Shown here one piece after another: positions 1-7,589 of a stretch of DNA of 64,000 bases. The notes under the pieces were generated by a model that did no database searches, was not told the DNA's origin, and saw nothing but the letters and a program-made list of their open reading frames with translations. The position numbers were made by a program, and so were the translations under genes. Source of the DNA: an uncultured Oscillospiraceae bacterium (GTDB taxonomy: Bacteria; Bacillota; Clostridia; Oscillospirales; Oscillospiraceae); contig CAKUMO010000003.1 in the NCBI GenBank assembly GCA_934667815.1, positions 1 through 64,000 of the forward strand, in the 5' to 3' direction. Position 1 is the first letter of the stretch; every line of letters begins with the position of its first letter.

Positions 1-321
1 ACGTTGCGGGCTGAACGCTACAAGTTCTTCCTGCACGGACTCTCCCGCGGGCTAGCCAACAGTCCACCGGACTGTTGGCTGCGCTCTGCGGAGCGCCGCC
101 CTGTTCGAGTCCCACGGGGCAAAGCAAAAACTGCCCGCACCAAACGGTGCGGGCATTACGCTACTAACGTTGCGGGCTGAACGCTACAAGTTCTTCCTGC
201 ACGGACTCTCCCGCGGGCTAGCCAACAGTCCACCGGACTGTTGTCTGCGCTCTGCGGAGCGCCGCCCTGTTCGAGTCCCACGGGACAAAGCAAAAACTGC
301 CCGCACCAATCGGTGCGGGCA
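1..321. repeat. Two tandem copies of a 155-bp unit (period 166 bp)
   Basis: Bases 1-155 and 167-321 match with only three differences that I can find (78/244, 119/285, 144/310). Copy 1 may extend left of the window. Each unit holds several small palindromes (the AGCCAACAGTCC stem near 54-81, a GCGCTC stem near 83-98) and ends in a hairpin built on CTGCCCGCACC. It also contains a T-loop-like GTTCGAGTCCC, but I cannot fold a tRNA from it. It lies directly downstream of the minus-strand tRNA pair. No protein-coding content is supported. Confidence 0.85.
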
Positions 322-327
322 GTTTTT
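292..327 (-). terminator. Intrinsic terminator of the tRNA-Met/tRNA-Glu operon
   Basis: A perfect 16-bp stem (292-307 with 312-327) has a four-base loop and T-tracts on both strands, so it could terminate in either direction. It begins at the last base of the tRNA-Glu CCA, so the tRNA transcript ends almost immediately after the mature 3' end. Confidence 0.85.
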
Positions 328-401
328 GGTGACCCGTACGGGACTCGAACCCATGTTACCGCCGTGAAAGGGCGGTGTCTTAACCACTTGACCAACGGGC
401 C
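327..401 (-). tRNA. tRNA-Glu (UUC)
   Basis: On the minus strand a cloverleaf folds with acceptor GGCCCGT/ACGGGTC, anticodon loop CTTTCAC (anticodon TTC) closed by a CCGCC/GGCGG stem, a TTCGAGT T-loop and an encoded 3' CCA at 329-327. The 5' end directly abuts the 3' CCA of the upstream tRNA-Met, leaving no spacer, so processing must separate two touching tRNAs. Confidence 0.96.
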
Positions 402-477
402 TGGTAGCGGCAATCTGACTCGAACAGATGACAACACGGGTATGAACCGGGTGCTCTACCAACTGAGCTATGCCGCC
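402..477 (-). tRNA. tRNA-Met (CAU)
   Basis: Minus-strand cloverleaf: acceptor GGCGGCA/TGCCGCT, D-arm GCTC/GAGC, anticodon loop TTCATAC (CAT), T-loop TTCGAGT, encoded CCA at 404-402. The anticodon stem CCCGG/CCGTG contains one apparent C-U mismatch (28:42). It is the first gene of the two-tRNA operon. Because the anticodon is CAU, an initiator or a tRNA-Ile2 (lysidine) identity cannot be excluded by the anticodon alone, but the acceptor and D-arm look like elongator Met. Confidence 0.93.
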
Positions 478-510
478 ATATTGACTTTTGCCGCCGAAAC
501 AGCAATAGTG

Positions 511-539
511 ATTATATAGAAGTTTCCTCGCTTTGTCAA
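511..539 (-). promoter_or_regulatory. Consensus sigma-A promoter of the tRNA operon
   Basis: Read on the minus strand, TTGACA (539-534) and TATAAT (516-511) are separated by exactly 17 bases, a perfect consensus match. Transcription would start near 505, about 28 bases before tRNA-Met. This fits a strong stable-RNA promoter. Confidence 0.9.
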
Positions 540-649
540 GAGGTTTCTGCAATTTCTTCGCACTTTTTTCCGCAAAAAACAAACAGCGTTTGAACTCTCG
601 GATTTTCGGGCATTCTCTACACAGATTTTTTCACAAAGGAGCTGCGATT

Positions 650-1075
650 ATGCGAAAAAAACTGTATGTTCTCTGGCAGGAGACCGTGATTTTCTATCTC
701 GGCGGGATGTTCTACTGCGGCGTGGAGCTGCTCTGGCGCGGCTGGACGCACGGCAGCATGTTCCTGCTGGGCGCGGTGTGCTTCTATCTTGTCGGCAGTC
801 TCGACCGGCACTGGCACCTGCCCGTGCTGTGGCAGATGGTGCTCGGCGCACTTATCGTCACATTCTGCGAATTCTGGACGGGTGTGCTGGTCAACGAGGT
901 CATGCACCTGAGCGTCTGGGATTATTCCGACGCGCCCCTGAACTTCCGCGGGCAGATCTGCCTGCCGTTCACGCTGTTCTGGTTCGCGCTGTCGGGCATC
1001 GCGATCTTTCTGGAGGACGGGATGCGGCGGCTGCTTTTTAATCAGCCGTTTCCGAAAATTCGCTGGGCGGCGTAG
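650..1075 (+). CDS. CmpB-family small integral membrane protein (putative ABC transporter permease)
   Basis: The 141-residue protein has about four hydrophobic segments and the signature pattern of the CmpB family (PF06541): an early YxGxxxE-L-WRGxTHGSM stretch, an internal EFWTGVLVN segment and a VWDYS..PLNFRGQICLPF segment. The family is annotated as a putative permease, but its substrate is unknown. The start at 650 is chosen because AAAGGAG lies 8 bases upstream. An in-frame ORF extends back to 533 without a ribosome site, and it crosses the tRNA promoter. The last 38 bases overlap the 3' end of the convergent gene. Confidence 0.8.
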   Translation: MRKKLYVLWQETVIFYLGGMFYCGVELLWRGWTHGSMFLLGAVCFYLVGSLDRHWHLPVLWQMVLGALIVTFCEFWTGVLVNEVMHLSVWDYSDAPLNFRGQICLPFTLFWFALSGIAIFLEDGMRRLLFNQPFPKIRWAA

Positions 1076-1898
1076 GCGCGGGAGCAGGGTCGGAAACGGC
1101 GGGGCGGCGCGTGCGGCGGCCGCGGGCATAAAGCACCTGAATGGCGTTGACAAACATGAAAAGGCACAGGCTGAGGCTCACGAGCGCTTCGCCCGCATCG
1201 CCCTGATACACGGAATCGACAAAGCCGACCGCCGAGAAAACCGTCCCGCAGAGCGTCCAGAAGGCGGTCATGCGCCGCCGGCCGACGTCGAGGCAGAAGC
1301 CCGCGAGCTGGTAGGTGCCGAGCATGCAGCAGATGGATGCGAGCAGACGCAGCGCGTAATCATGAATGGACGGGTCGGTGTTCCACGACTGGAAGCTGAG
1401 GATAAGGCGCACGACGAGGTACACGCTCACGGCGATATACAAAACGGCCGTGGGCTTCTGCCGGCTCATGCGCATCCCGGCGAAGGCCGCCATGCAAAGC
1501 GCCGCGGCAAAGCCCATCCACGGGCGGATGCGCGTCAGAACGACGGAAAAGGCGGAGACGAGCTGCTGGGCGCTGCCTGCGGGCCTGGTCAGCGTGAAGA
1601 TGTTGCCGACGAACAGCAGCAGCGCGCAGAAAATCTGAACGCCGTTCAGAACGGGCATGGGCGGAAAGACCTCCTGCCAGCTCCGTTTTTTGCGCAGCGG
1701 ACGCAGCAGCACGATGACCGCCGCTGCATACAGGACAAGCAGGATCGGCAGAATGACCTGCATCTTGCTGCCGGGCAGCAGCGTTCCGTCATTTAACAGT
1801 TCTTTTCCGAGTTGGTAGCGGCGCAGCAGCGCGGCCAGCGCGGCCATCAGGACGGTAAACACAAGCAGCACGCCCTGCGAATTCATGAGCTTTTTCAA
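1038..1898 (-). CDS. Multi-pass membrane protein of unknown function
   Basis: I do not recognise this 286-residue protein. It has about seven hydrophobic segments spread from residue 8 to 255, basic loops between them (RPLRKKR, CLDVGRRRM) and a hydrophilic proline-rich tail. The start is TTG: GGGAGGT is placed 7 bases before TTG at 1898, while the ATG four codons later lacks a ribosome site. A minus-strand extended -10 (TGC-TATAAT, 1936-1931) lies about 30 bases upstream. Its 3' end overlaps the convergent CmpB-like gene by 38 bases. Confidence 0.7.
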   Translation of the reverse strand: MKKLMNSQGVLLVFTVLMAALAALLRRYQLGKELLNDGTLLPGSKMQVILPILLVLYAAAVIVLLRPLRKKRSWQEVFPPMPVLNGVQIFCALLLFVGNIFTLTRPAGSAQQLVSAFSVVLTRIRPWMGFAAALCMAAFAGMRMSRQKPTAVLYIAVSVYLVVRLILSFQSWNTDPSIHDYALRLLASICCMLGTYQLAGFCLDVGRRRMTAFWTLCGTVFSAVGFVDSVYQGDAGEALVSLSLCLFMFVNAIQVLYARGRRTRRPAVSDPAPAPTPPSEFSETAD

Positions 1899-2038
1899 TT
1901 TGTGTACCTCCCGACCCGATCTTGGAAATTATTATAGCACAGTTTATCCGGAAATCCTATAGGACACGCAAAAAAATCTTTTGGGGTGGTTTTTCAGAGA
2001 AATTTCCGCCGTGGGACGCAAAAAATTCAACAAAACTC

Positions 2039-2067
2039 TTGCATTTCGTGAATATGCGTGCTATAAT
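2039..2067 (+). promoter_or_regulatory. Sigma-A promoter of the rimP-nusA-infB operon
   Basis: TTGCAT (2039-2044), a 17-base spacer and TATAAT (2062-2067) predict a start near 2074. The leader to the rimP start is about 70 nt and contains a complete intrinsic terminator. Confidence 0.85.
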
Positions 2068-2094
2068 AGCGGTAATCTTATAGTATGATGTACT

Positions 2095-2124
2095 AAAGAG
2101 AGGGGTTTGCCCCTCTCTTTTTTA
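2095..2124 (+). terminator. Terminator/attenuator hairpin in the rimP leader
   Basis: An AGAGAGGGG/CCCCTCTCT stem with a TTTG loop is followed by a run of six T. It sits between the promoter and the rimP ribosome site, so transcripts must read through it to express rimP and nusA. In Bacillus subtilis NusA is known to control its own operon by termination in the leader. The same role here is inferred from position. Confidence 0.8.
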
Positions 2125-2145
2125 GCGGAAAGCGGAGGAAGTAGC

Positions 2146-2598
2146 ATGAAAATTACCGAAAAGGTATGGCAGTTTGCCGAGCCGCTGGTGCAGGCGCAGG
2201 GATGCAGCCTCTGGGACGTGGAATACGTCCGCGAGGGCGGCGAGTGGTTCCTGCGGCTCTACATCGACAAGGACGGCGGCGTGGACATCGACGACTGCGA
2301 GGCCGTGTCCCGCGCGGTCGATCCCGTGCTCGACGAAAAGGACCCCATCCCGGAGAGCTACCGCTTCGAGGTCTGCTCGGCGGGGCTGGAGCGCGTGCTG
2401 AAGCGGCCGTCGGATTTCGAGCGTTTTCTGGGTGAGCCGGTGCTCGTCAAGCTCTACCGCCCGAAAAACGGCCAGAAGGAATTTCCCGGCGTGCTCAAGG
2501 GCTATGCCGGCGGCGCCGTGACAATCGATATGAACGGCACCGAACTGACATTTGAAAAACCGGAGGTCGCGCTCGTGCGGCTTCGCGTGGAATTTTAA
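2146..2598 (+). CDS. rimP: Ribosome maturation factor RimP
   Basis: The 150-residue protein matches RimP (YlxS/P15a): an N-terminal alpha/beta domain with WDVEYVREGGEWFLRLYID and the acidic DIDDCEAVSRAVDP segment, then EVCSAGLERVLK and a C-terminal SH3-like barrel. RimP binds the 30S precursor and is needed for its maturation. The start at 2146 follows GGAGGAAG; the ORF extends 13 codons further back through the terminator. It is the first gene of the operon, 10 bases before nusA. Confidence 0.95.
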   Translation: MKITEKVWQFAEPLVQAQGCSLWDVEYVREGGEWFLRLYIDKDGGVDIDDCEAVSRAVDPVLDEKDPIPESYRFEVCSAGLERVLKRPSDFERFLGEPVLVKLYRPKNGQKEFPGVLKGYAGGAVTIDMNGTELTFEKPEVALVRLRVEF

Positions 2599-2608
2599 GG
2601 AGGACAAC

Positions 2609-3685
2609 ATGAACTCGAACGCTGAGATTTTTGCGGCTCTGCGCCAGCTTGAAAAAGAGCGCGGCATTCCCGTAGATTACATGGTCGAGCGCATCACGCA
2701 GGCGCTGGTCGCCGCCTACAAAAAGGACAAGGTCGGCTACACCGATAACGTCTATGTCGAGCTGACCGAGCAGAAAATGCAGATGTACGCGCAGAAGGAG
2801 GTCGTTGACGAGGTCATCACGCCCGCCACCGAGATCACCCTCGATGCCGCGCGCAAGATCGACCCCAACGCGAAGGAGGGCGACCTCGTGAACGTGGAGA
2901 TCCAGACGCAGGCCTTCGGCCGCATCGCCGCCCAGACCGCCAAGCAGGTCATCATTCAGGGCATCCGCGAGGCCGAGCGCGGCATGGTCTTTGAGAGCTT
3001 CTCGTCCAAGGAGCACGAGATTCTCACTGGCACCGTGCTTCGCATCGAGCCGGGCAGCGGCGACATGACCATCCGCATCGGGCAGGGCAGCGACCGCACC
3101 GACGCGCTGCTGGCTGCAGGCGAGCAGGTCAAGACCGAGCACTTTACCGAAGGCGACATGATCCGCGTGTACGTCATCGAGGTCCGCCGCAGCAACCGCG
3201 GCCCGCAGGTGCTCGTTTCCAGAACGCATCCGGCGCTGGTCAAGCGCCTGTTTGAGCTGGAGGTTCCGGAAATCGCCTCCGGTGCGGTGGAGATCCGCTC
3301 CATCGCCAGAGAACCCGGCTCCCGCACCAAGATCGCCGTCCATGCCGCCGAGGAAAACATCGATCCCGTCGGCGCGTGCGTGGGTGCGCGCGGCGCGCGT
3401 GTCGCGGCCGTGGTGGACGAATTGCAGGGAGAGAAAATGGACATCGTCGTCTGGTCGGAGGACATGGCCAAATTCGTCGCCTCGGCGCTGTCCCCGGCGG
3501 ACGTGATCTCCGTCACGCCGCTGCCCGGCGCAAAGGCCTGCCGCGTCATCGTTCCGGACGATCAGCTCTCGCTTGCCATCGGCAAGGAGGGGCAGAACGC
3601 CCGTCTGGCCGCGCGTCTGACCGGCTGCAAGATCGACATCAAGCCCGCCTCGCAGGCCGAGCTGTTCGAGAACGCCGAAGAATAA
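2609..3685 (+). CDS. nusA: Transcription termination/antitermination protein NusA
   Basis: 358 residues, the length usual in Firmicutes without the C-terminal acidic repeats of E. coli NusA. Order: N-terminal RNA-polymerase-binding domain (to about 125), S1 domain (about 130-200), then two KH domains, with VGARGARV in the first and LAIGKEGQNARLAARLTG in the second. It modulates pausing, termination and antitermination. TAAGGAGG from the rimP stop region is the ribosome site for ATG 2609. It may control its own level through the leader hairpin upstream of rimP. Confidence 0.97.
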   Translation: MNSNAEIFAALRQLEKERGIPVDYMVERITQALVAAYKKDKVGYTDNVYVELTEQKMQMYAQKEVVDEVITPATEITLDAARKIDPNAKEGDLVNVEIQTQAFGRIAAQTAKQVIIQGIREAERGMVFESFSSKEHEILTGTVLRIEPGSGDMTIRIGQGSDRTDALLAAGEQVKTEHFTEGDMIRVYVIEVRRSNRGPQVLVSRTHPALVKRLFELEVPEIASGAVEIRSIAREPGSRTKIAVHAAEENIDPVGACVGARGARVAAVVDELQGEKMDIVVWSEDMAKFVASALSPADVISVTPLPGAKACRVIVPDDQLSLAIGKEGQNARLAARLTGCKIDIKPASQAELFENAEE

Positions 3686-3760
3686 CTATTATATAATGTA
3701 GAAGCATTCGCCCCGGCGCTGTACCCGGCGCCCCGGCGGAGGAAGAAAGGAGAGGGCGTC

Positions 3761-4039
3761 ATGCAAAAGAAAATCCCCATGCGTCAGTGCCTCGGCTGCC
3801 GCGAAATGAAGCCGAAGCGTGAGCTGACGCGCGTCGTGCGCACCCCGGAGGGGACGGTCTGTATCGACCGGAAGGGCAAGGCCAACGGCCGCGGCGCCTA
3901 TCTCTGCGCGAATACGGAGTGCCTGAAAAAGGCCATCCGTTCCAAAGCGCTGGCGCGCGCGCTGGAGGTCGAGATCCCGCAGGAGATCTACGACGAACTG
4001 CTGAAACAAATGGAGGCGGAAGCAAATGGAACAGAATAG
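3761..4039 (+). CDS. rnpM: YlxR/RnpM family RNA-binding protein
   Basis: A 92-residue basic protein with the family signature RxCxGCRxMKPKxEL at the N-terminus and a central GRGAYLC motif. Homologues are nucleoid- or RNA-associated; the B. subtilis protein has been reported to bind and modulate RNase P, hence the name RnpM. It sits in the conserved nusA-ylxR-ylxQ-infB order. AAAGGAG precedes the ATG. The 75-base gap after nusA contains a GC-rich palindrome (CCCCGGCGC..GCGCCCCGG) but no clear terminator. It overlaps ylxQ by 14 bases. Confidence 0.9.
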   Translation: MQKKIPMRQCLGCREMKPKRELTRVVRTPEGTVCIDRKGKANGRGAYLCANTECLKKAIRSKALARALEVEIPQEIYDELLKQMEAEANGTE

Positions 4040-4445
4040 AACCTTGGGACTGCTCTCCATCTCTCGCAAGGGCGGCAATCTGACCGTCGGTGAGGAGCAG
4101 GTCGGCGCGGTGGCCAGAGCCGGACGGGCAAGGCTGCTGCTTGTGGCCTCGGATGCGTCGGATCACACCGTGCGGCGGGCGCGCAGCTTCGTTGCCGGAA
4201 CGGCGCAGCCCATGCTTATCGTCTCGTTTACCAAGGACGAGCTGGGGCAGGCGCTGGGCGTATCGAGCTGTGCCATCGCCGCGATCACGGACGTGCGGCT
4301 GGCGCAGGCGTTTGTGAAAACGCTGGGGGAGCCGGAGAAGTACACGCAGCTTTTGAAGGATCTGGATGTGCGCGTGCAGCGCGTGGAAAAGCGCCGCGAG
4401 GAAGAAAAGGCGCACAGGTACAACGTCCGGCATGGTAAGAAGTAA
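4026..4445 (+). CDS. ylxQ: L7Ae/L30e-family RNA-binding protein YlxQ
   Basis: 139 residues with an L7Ae fold: LGLLSISRKGGNLTVG near the N-terminus, then the alternating beta/alpha pattern with LLLVASDASDHTVRRA and a VSSCAIAAITD strand-loop. Family members recognise kink-turn RNA; the target of YlxQ is unclear. The C-terminal tail is highly charged (KRREEEKAHRYN). Translation is probably coupled to rnpM through the 14-base overlap. infB starts 15 bases downstream. Confidence 0.88.
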   Translation: MEQNRTLGLLSISRKGGNLTVGEEQVGAVARAGRARLLLVASDASDHTVRRARSFVAGTAQPMLIVSFTKDELGQALGVSSCAIAAITDVRLAQAFVKTLGEPEKYTQLLKDLDVRVQRVEKRREEEKAHRYNVRHGKK

Positions 4446-4460
4446 CATGGAGGTGGCTTT

Positions 4461-6767
4461 ATGAGTTTAGTGAAGTATCGAGTGAAGGAAGTCGCGGCCG
4501 ATTTCGGCAAGACGCCGAAGGAGATCGCGGAGATCGTCGGAAAATATTTTGAGAAGCCGCGCAGCAACACGCAGGTGCTGACGGATGAGCAGCTCAACGT
4601 GGTGTTCGACTATATGACACAGAAGCATCAGATCAGCTCGCTGGAGCAGGTCTTTGCCGTGACCGCGCCCAAGGCGGAGGAGTCCAAGCCCGCTGCGGAA
4701 AAGGCGTCCGCCGAGGCAAAGCCCGCTGCGGAGAAGAAGGACGCCGCCGCGCCCGAAAAGCCCAAGGAGGAGCAGCGCAAGCGCGAGCGCCGCGTCGTGG
4801 ACACCAAGGCCGTCACGGTCAATGCCGACCGCTTCGACGACCGCGTAGACGAGCTGATCTCCGAGCGTGCGCAGAATTTCTCCGGCGGCAAGCAGAAAAT
4901 CGCCAACAAGAATAAAAATAAGAATAAAAACGGCAAAAAGCCTCCCTTCGGTGCCAAGCAGCGCAACGAGGAGCAGGAAAAGATGCGCCGTCTGCGTCTC
5001 GAGGTCATCAAAAAGACCCCGCTGACCGTCAAGATCCCCGACGAGATCACCGTGGGCGAGCTGGCCTCGCGCATGAAGAAAACCGCCACCGAGGTCATCA
5101 AGACCCTCATCAAGAACGGCGTCATGGCCTCGATCAACCAGACCATCGACTTTGACACCGCCGAGTTCGTCGCAACCGAGCTTGGCTGCCGCGTCGAGCG
5201 CGAGGTCGTCGTGACCATCGAGGAGCGCCTGATCGACGACCATGTGGACACCGAGGACGAGCTTGTCCCGCGCAGCCCGGTCGTGGTCGTCATGGGTCAC
5301 GTTGACCACGGCAAGACCAGCCTGCTCGACGCCGTGCGTAAGACGAACGTCGTCTCCGGCGAGGCCGGCGGCATCACGCAGCACATCGGCGCGTACACCG
5401 TGCAGATCAACGGCAACCCCATCACCTTCCTGGATACGCCGGGTCACGCCGCCTTTACCTCCATGCGTGCCCGCGGCGCCATGTGCACCGACATTGCGAT
5501 TCTGGTCGTCGCGGCGGACGACGGCATCATGCCGCAGACCGTCGAGGCCATCAACCATGCCAAGGCCGCAAAGATTCCCATCATCGTCGCCGTCAACAAG
5601 ATGGATAAGCACGGCGCGAACCCCGACCGCATCAAGCAGCAGCTCACCGAGTACGACCTCATTCCCGAGGAATGGGGCGGCGACACCATCGTCTGCCCGA
5701 TCTCCGCAAAGACCGGTCAGGGCATCGACCAGCTTCTGGAAATGGTCATCCTGACCGCCGAAATGCAGGAGCTGCGCGCCAACCCGAACCGCGCCGCCAA
5801 GGGCACGGTTATCGAAGCCCGTCTGGACAAGACGCGCGGCCCCATCGCCACGCTGCTCGTGCAGAACGGCACGCTCCACAAGGGCGACCTCATCATCGCC
5901 GGCACCGCCGTCGGCCGTGTCCGCGTGATGACGGACGACAAGGGCCGCGCCATCAGCGACGCAGGCCCGTCCATCCCGGTCGAGATCACCGGTCTTGCCG
6001 AAACGCCCGCCCCCGGCGACGAATTTGACGCCGTGGCCGACGAGCGCATGGCGCGCCAGCTCGTCGAGCAGCGCAAGCAGGCCGAAAAGGACGCCGCCGC
6101 CAAGCTCATGAGCAAGGTCACGCTCGACAACCTCTTTGCCAAGATGCAGGAGGGCGAGATGAAGGAGCTGAACCTGATCGTCAAGGCCGACGTGCAGGGC
6201 TCTGCCGAGGCCGTCAAGGCCAGCCTCGAGAAGCTCTCGAACGACGAGGTTCGCGTGCGCGTCATCCATGCGGGTGTCGGCGCAATCAACGAGTCGGATA
6301 TTCTGCTGGCCTCCACCGCCAACGCCATCGTCGTCGGCTTCAACGTCCGCCCGGACGCGGCCGCCGCTGCCTCCGCGCAGCGCGCAAACGTCGATCTGCG
6401 CATGTACCGCGTCATCTATGACGCCATCGACGAGATCGAAGCGGCCATGAAGGGCATGCTCGCGCCGAAGTACCGCGAGGCCGTCATCGGCCACGCCGTC
6501 GTGCGCCAGACCTACAAGGTCTCGGCCATCGGCACCATCGCGGGCTGCTACGTCAAGGACGGCAAGGTCACGCGCGACGCGCAGGTGCGTGTGCTGCGCG
6601 ACAACATCGTCATCTATGACGGCGTGGTCGGCTCCCTGCAGCGCTTCAAGGACTCGGTCAAGGAGGTCGCGCAGAATTACGAGTGCGGCATGTCCATTGA
6701 GAAGTTCAACGACATCAAGGAAGGCGACGTCTTCGAGTGCTACGTCATGGAGGAGATCCCCCGCTGA
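4461..6767 (+). CDS. infB: Translation initiation factor IF-2
   Basis: 768 residues. An N-terminal IF2_N domain (1-55) is followed by a low-complexity Ala/Lys/Glu linker with KNKNKNKN (about 70-185), a second IF2_N domain, the G domain and C-terminal domains II-IV. All G motifs are present: G1 GHVDHGKT (279-286), G3 DTPGH (from 325), G4 NKMD (379-382), G5 SAK (415-417). It places initiator fMet-tRNA on the 30S subunit and drives subunit joining. GGAGGTGG lies before the ATG. Unusually, the operon is interrupted right after this gene by 444 noncoding bases. Confidence 0.98.
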   Translation: MSLVKYRVKEVAADFGKTPKEIAEIVGKYFEKPRSNTQVLTDEQLNVVFDYMTQKHQISSLEQVFAVTAPKAEESKPAAEKASAEAKPAAEKKDAAAPEKPKEEQRKRERRVVDTKAVTVNADRFDDRVDELISERAQNFSGGKQKIANKNKNKNKNGKKPPFGAKQRNEEQEKMRRLRLEVIKKTPLTVKIPDEITVGELASRMKKTATEVIKTLIKNGVMASINQTIDFDTAEFVATELGCRVEREVVVTIEERLIDDHVDTEDELVPRSPVVVVMGHVDHGKTSLLDAVRKTNVVSGEAGGITQHIGAYTVQINGNPITFLDTPGHAAFTSMRARGAMCTDIAILVVAADDGIMPQTVEAINHAKAAKIPIIVAVNKMDKHGANPDRIKQQLTEYDLIPEEWGGDTIVCPISAKTGQGIDQLLEMVILTAEMQELRANPNRAAKGTVIEARLDKTRGPIATLLVQNGTLHKGDLIIAGTAVGRVRVMTDDKGRAISDAGPSIPVEITGLAETPAPGDEFDAVADERMARQLVEQRKQAEKDAAAKLMSKVTLDNLFAKMQEGEMKELNLIVKADVQGSAEAVKASLEKLSNDEVRVRVIHAGVGAINESDILLASTANAIVVGFNVRPDAAAAASAQRANVDLRMYRVIYDAIDEIEAAMKGMLAPKYREAVIGHAVVRQTYKVSAIGTIAGCYVKDGKVTRDAQVRVLRDNIVIYDGVVGSLQRFKDSVKEVAQNYECGMSIEKFNDIKEGDVFECYVMEEIPR

Positions 6768-6777
6768 CACGAAACAA

Positions 6778-6846
6778 AGGGGTTGTTGCCAGAGCAGCAA
6801 CCCCTCAGCTTGTCAAAAAGTCCTTTTGGACTTTTTTGACAAGCTG
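6778..6846 (+). repeat. Terminator-like hairpin plus collapsed copy of the CAGNCTG element
   Basis: The hairpin 6778-6805 (stem AGGGGTTG..CAACCCCT) is followed at once by CAGCTTGTCAAAAAGTCC, a TTTT loop and its near-perfect complement ending in GACAAGCTG (6806-6846). The left arm closely resembles the left end CAGACTGTCAAAAAAGTCC of the long elements at 29626-29846 and 43441-43660, and it stands in the same place after a hairpin downstream of a stop codon. It looks like a version in which only the two ends remain. Confidence 0.65.
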
Positions 6847-6919
6847 CCTGCAAAATTGCAAAATATAAATTTATAGTTTTATTTTGCAACTTTGGCCGCT
6901 GCGGCGGGTTATTGAACGC

Positions 6920-7094
6920 GAAAGGGAACCCTGACGGTTCCCTTTCATACTAGAATTTCATGAAAAGCCTACGGCTTTTCATAGCGCCGCAGGCGCGTCA
7001 AATTCTGCACAAGACGTGGAGCACGCCGAAGCGTGCTCCGCAGTGCGCAACGCGCACTGGCTTCTTGATGCAATCAAGAAGTGTAGTATTACAC
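6920..7094. repeat. Train of seven adjacent short palindromes
   Basis: Seven hairpins follow each other with only 0-35 bases between them: 6920-6946, 6960-6982, 6984-6996, 7018-7039, 7041-7059, 7061-7081 and 7081-7094. Stems are 5-11 bp and essentially perfect, with loops of 3-5 bases. The stem sequences differ from one another, so this is not a simple tandem repeat. None has a proper T-tract. Confidence 0.75.
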
Positions 7095-7211
7095 TATCCC
7101 TCCCTCCGAAGCTTTCGGCCGGATAGGTTTTTGACAGTCTGCCCCTTATCTTTTTCACTTTCTTTTCACTTTCTTTTACCGACAAACTTCCCGATCAAGG
7201 AGGAATTTACT

Positions 7212-7589
7212 ATGGCATCCAACCGCATTGGACGCATCAACGAAGAAATTCAGCGCGAGCTGGCTGACCTTCTGCGTGAGCTGAAGGACCCGCGCGTGCA
7301 CAAAACCATGGTCTCCATCACGCATGTCGAGACCACGCCCGACCTGCGCTATGCGAAGGTTTTCGTCTCCATGCTCGACAAGGACTGCGTCAAGGAGACC
7401 CTCGCGGGCCTGAAATCCTCGTCCGGCTACCTGCGCCGCGAGCTGGGCAAGAGCCTCCAGCTTCGCTACACGCCGGAGCTGCAATGGCAGGCCGACGACT
7501 CCATCACCCACGGCGCACACATTCTGGACATTCTCTCCAAGCTGGACATTCCGGAGGACGACGAGCATGAAGAATCTGACGGTCAGTGA
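7212..7589 (+). CDS. rbfA: Ribosome-binding factor A
   Basis: 125 residues, a single KH-like fold: RIGRINEEIQRELADLL at the start, then DPRVHKTMVSITHVETTPDLRYAKVFVS and a C-terminal L(R/H)YTPEL.WQ.DDSI motif. RbfA assists late 30S maturation at helix 1 of 16S rRNA. The start is fixed by AAGGAGG 8 bases before ATG 7212; an ORF extending to 6960 runs through the palindrome train and is not real coding. It overlaps nrnA by 23 bases. Confidence 0.95.
   Translation: MASNRIGRINEEIQRELADLLRELKDPRVHKTMVSITHVETTPDLRYAKVFVSMLDKDCVKETLAGLKSSSGYLRRELGKSLQLRYTPELQWQADDSITHGAHILDILSKLDIPEDDEHEESDGQ

Larger units (their letters stand above)
6768..7211. other. Noncoding, hairpin-dense gap between infB and rbfA
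   Basis: These 444 bases separate two genes that normally lie close together. From left to right they hold a terminator-like hairpin (6778-6805), a long inverted repeat related to the element at 29.6 and 43.4 kb (6806-6846), an A/T-rich stretch, a run of seven adjacent palindromes (6920-7094) and a lone TTTTTGACAGTCTG (7129-7142) matching one end of the same repeat family. I see no convincing ORF. Confidence 0.8.

Noticed and set aside
1..321. Possible tRNA or CRISPR-like repeats at the left edge
   Set aside because: The GTTCGAGTCCC element lacks a matching T-stem and acceptor stem, and there are only two long units, not short repeats with unique spacers.
4467..6800. 777-codon minus-strand frame opposite infB
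   Set aside because: Antisense shadow of IF-2; composition is low-complexity Asp/Gly/Val/His, as expected from the reversed codons.
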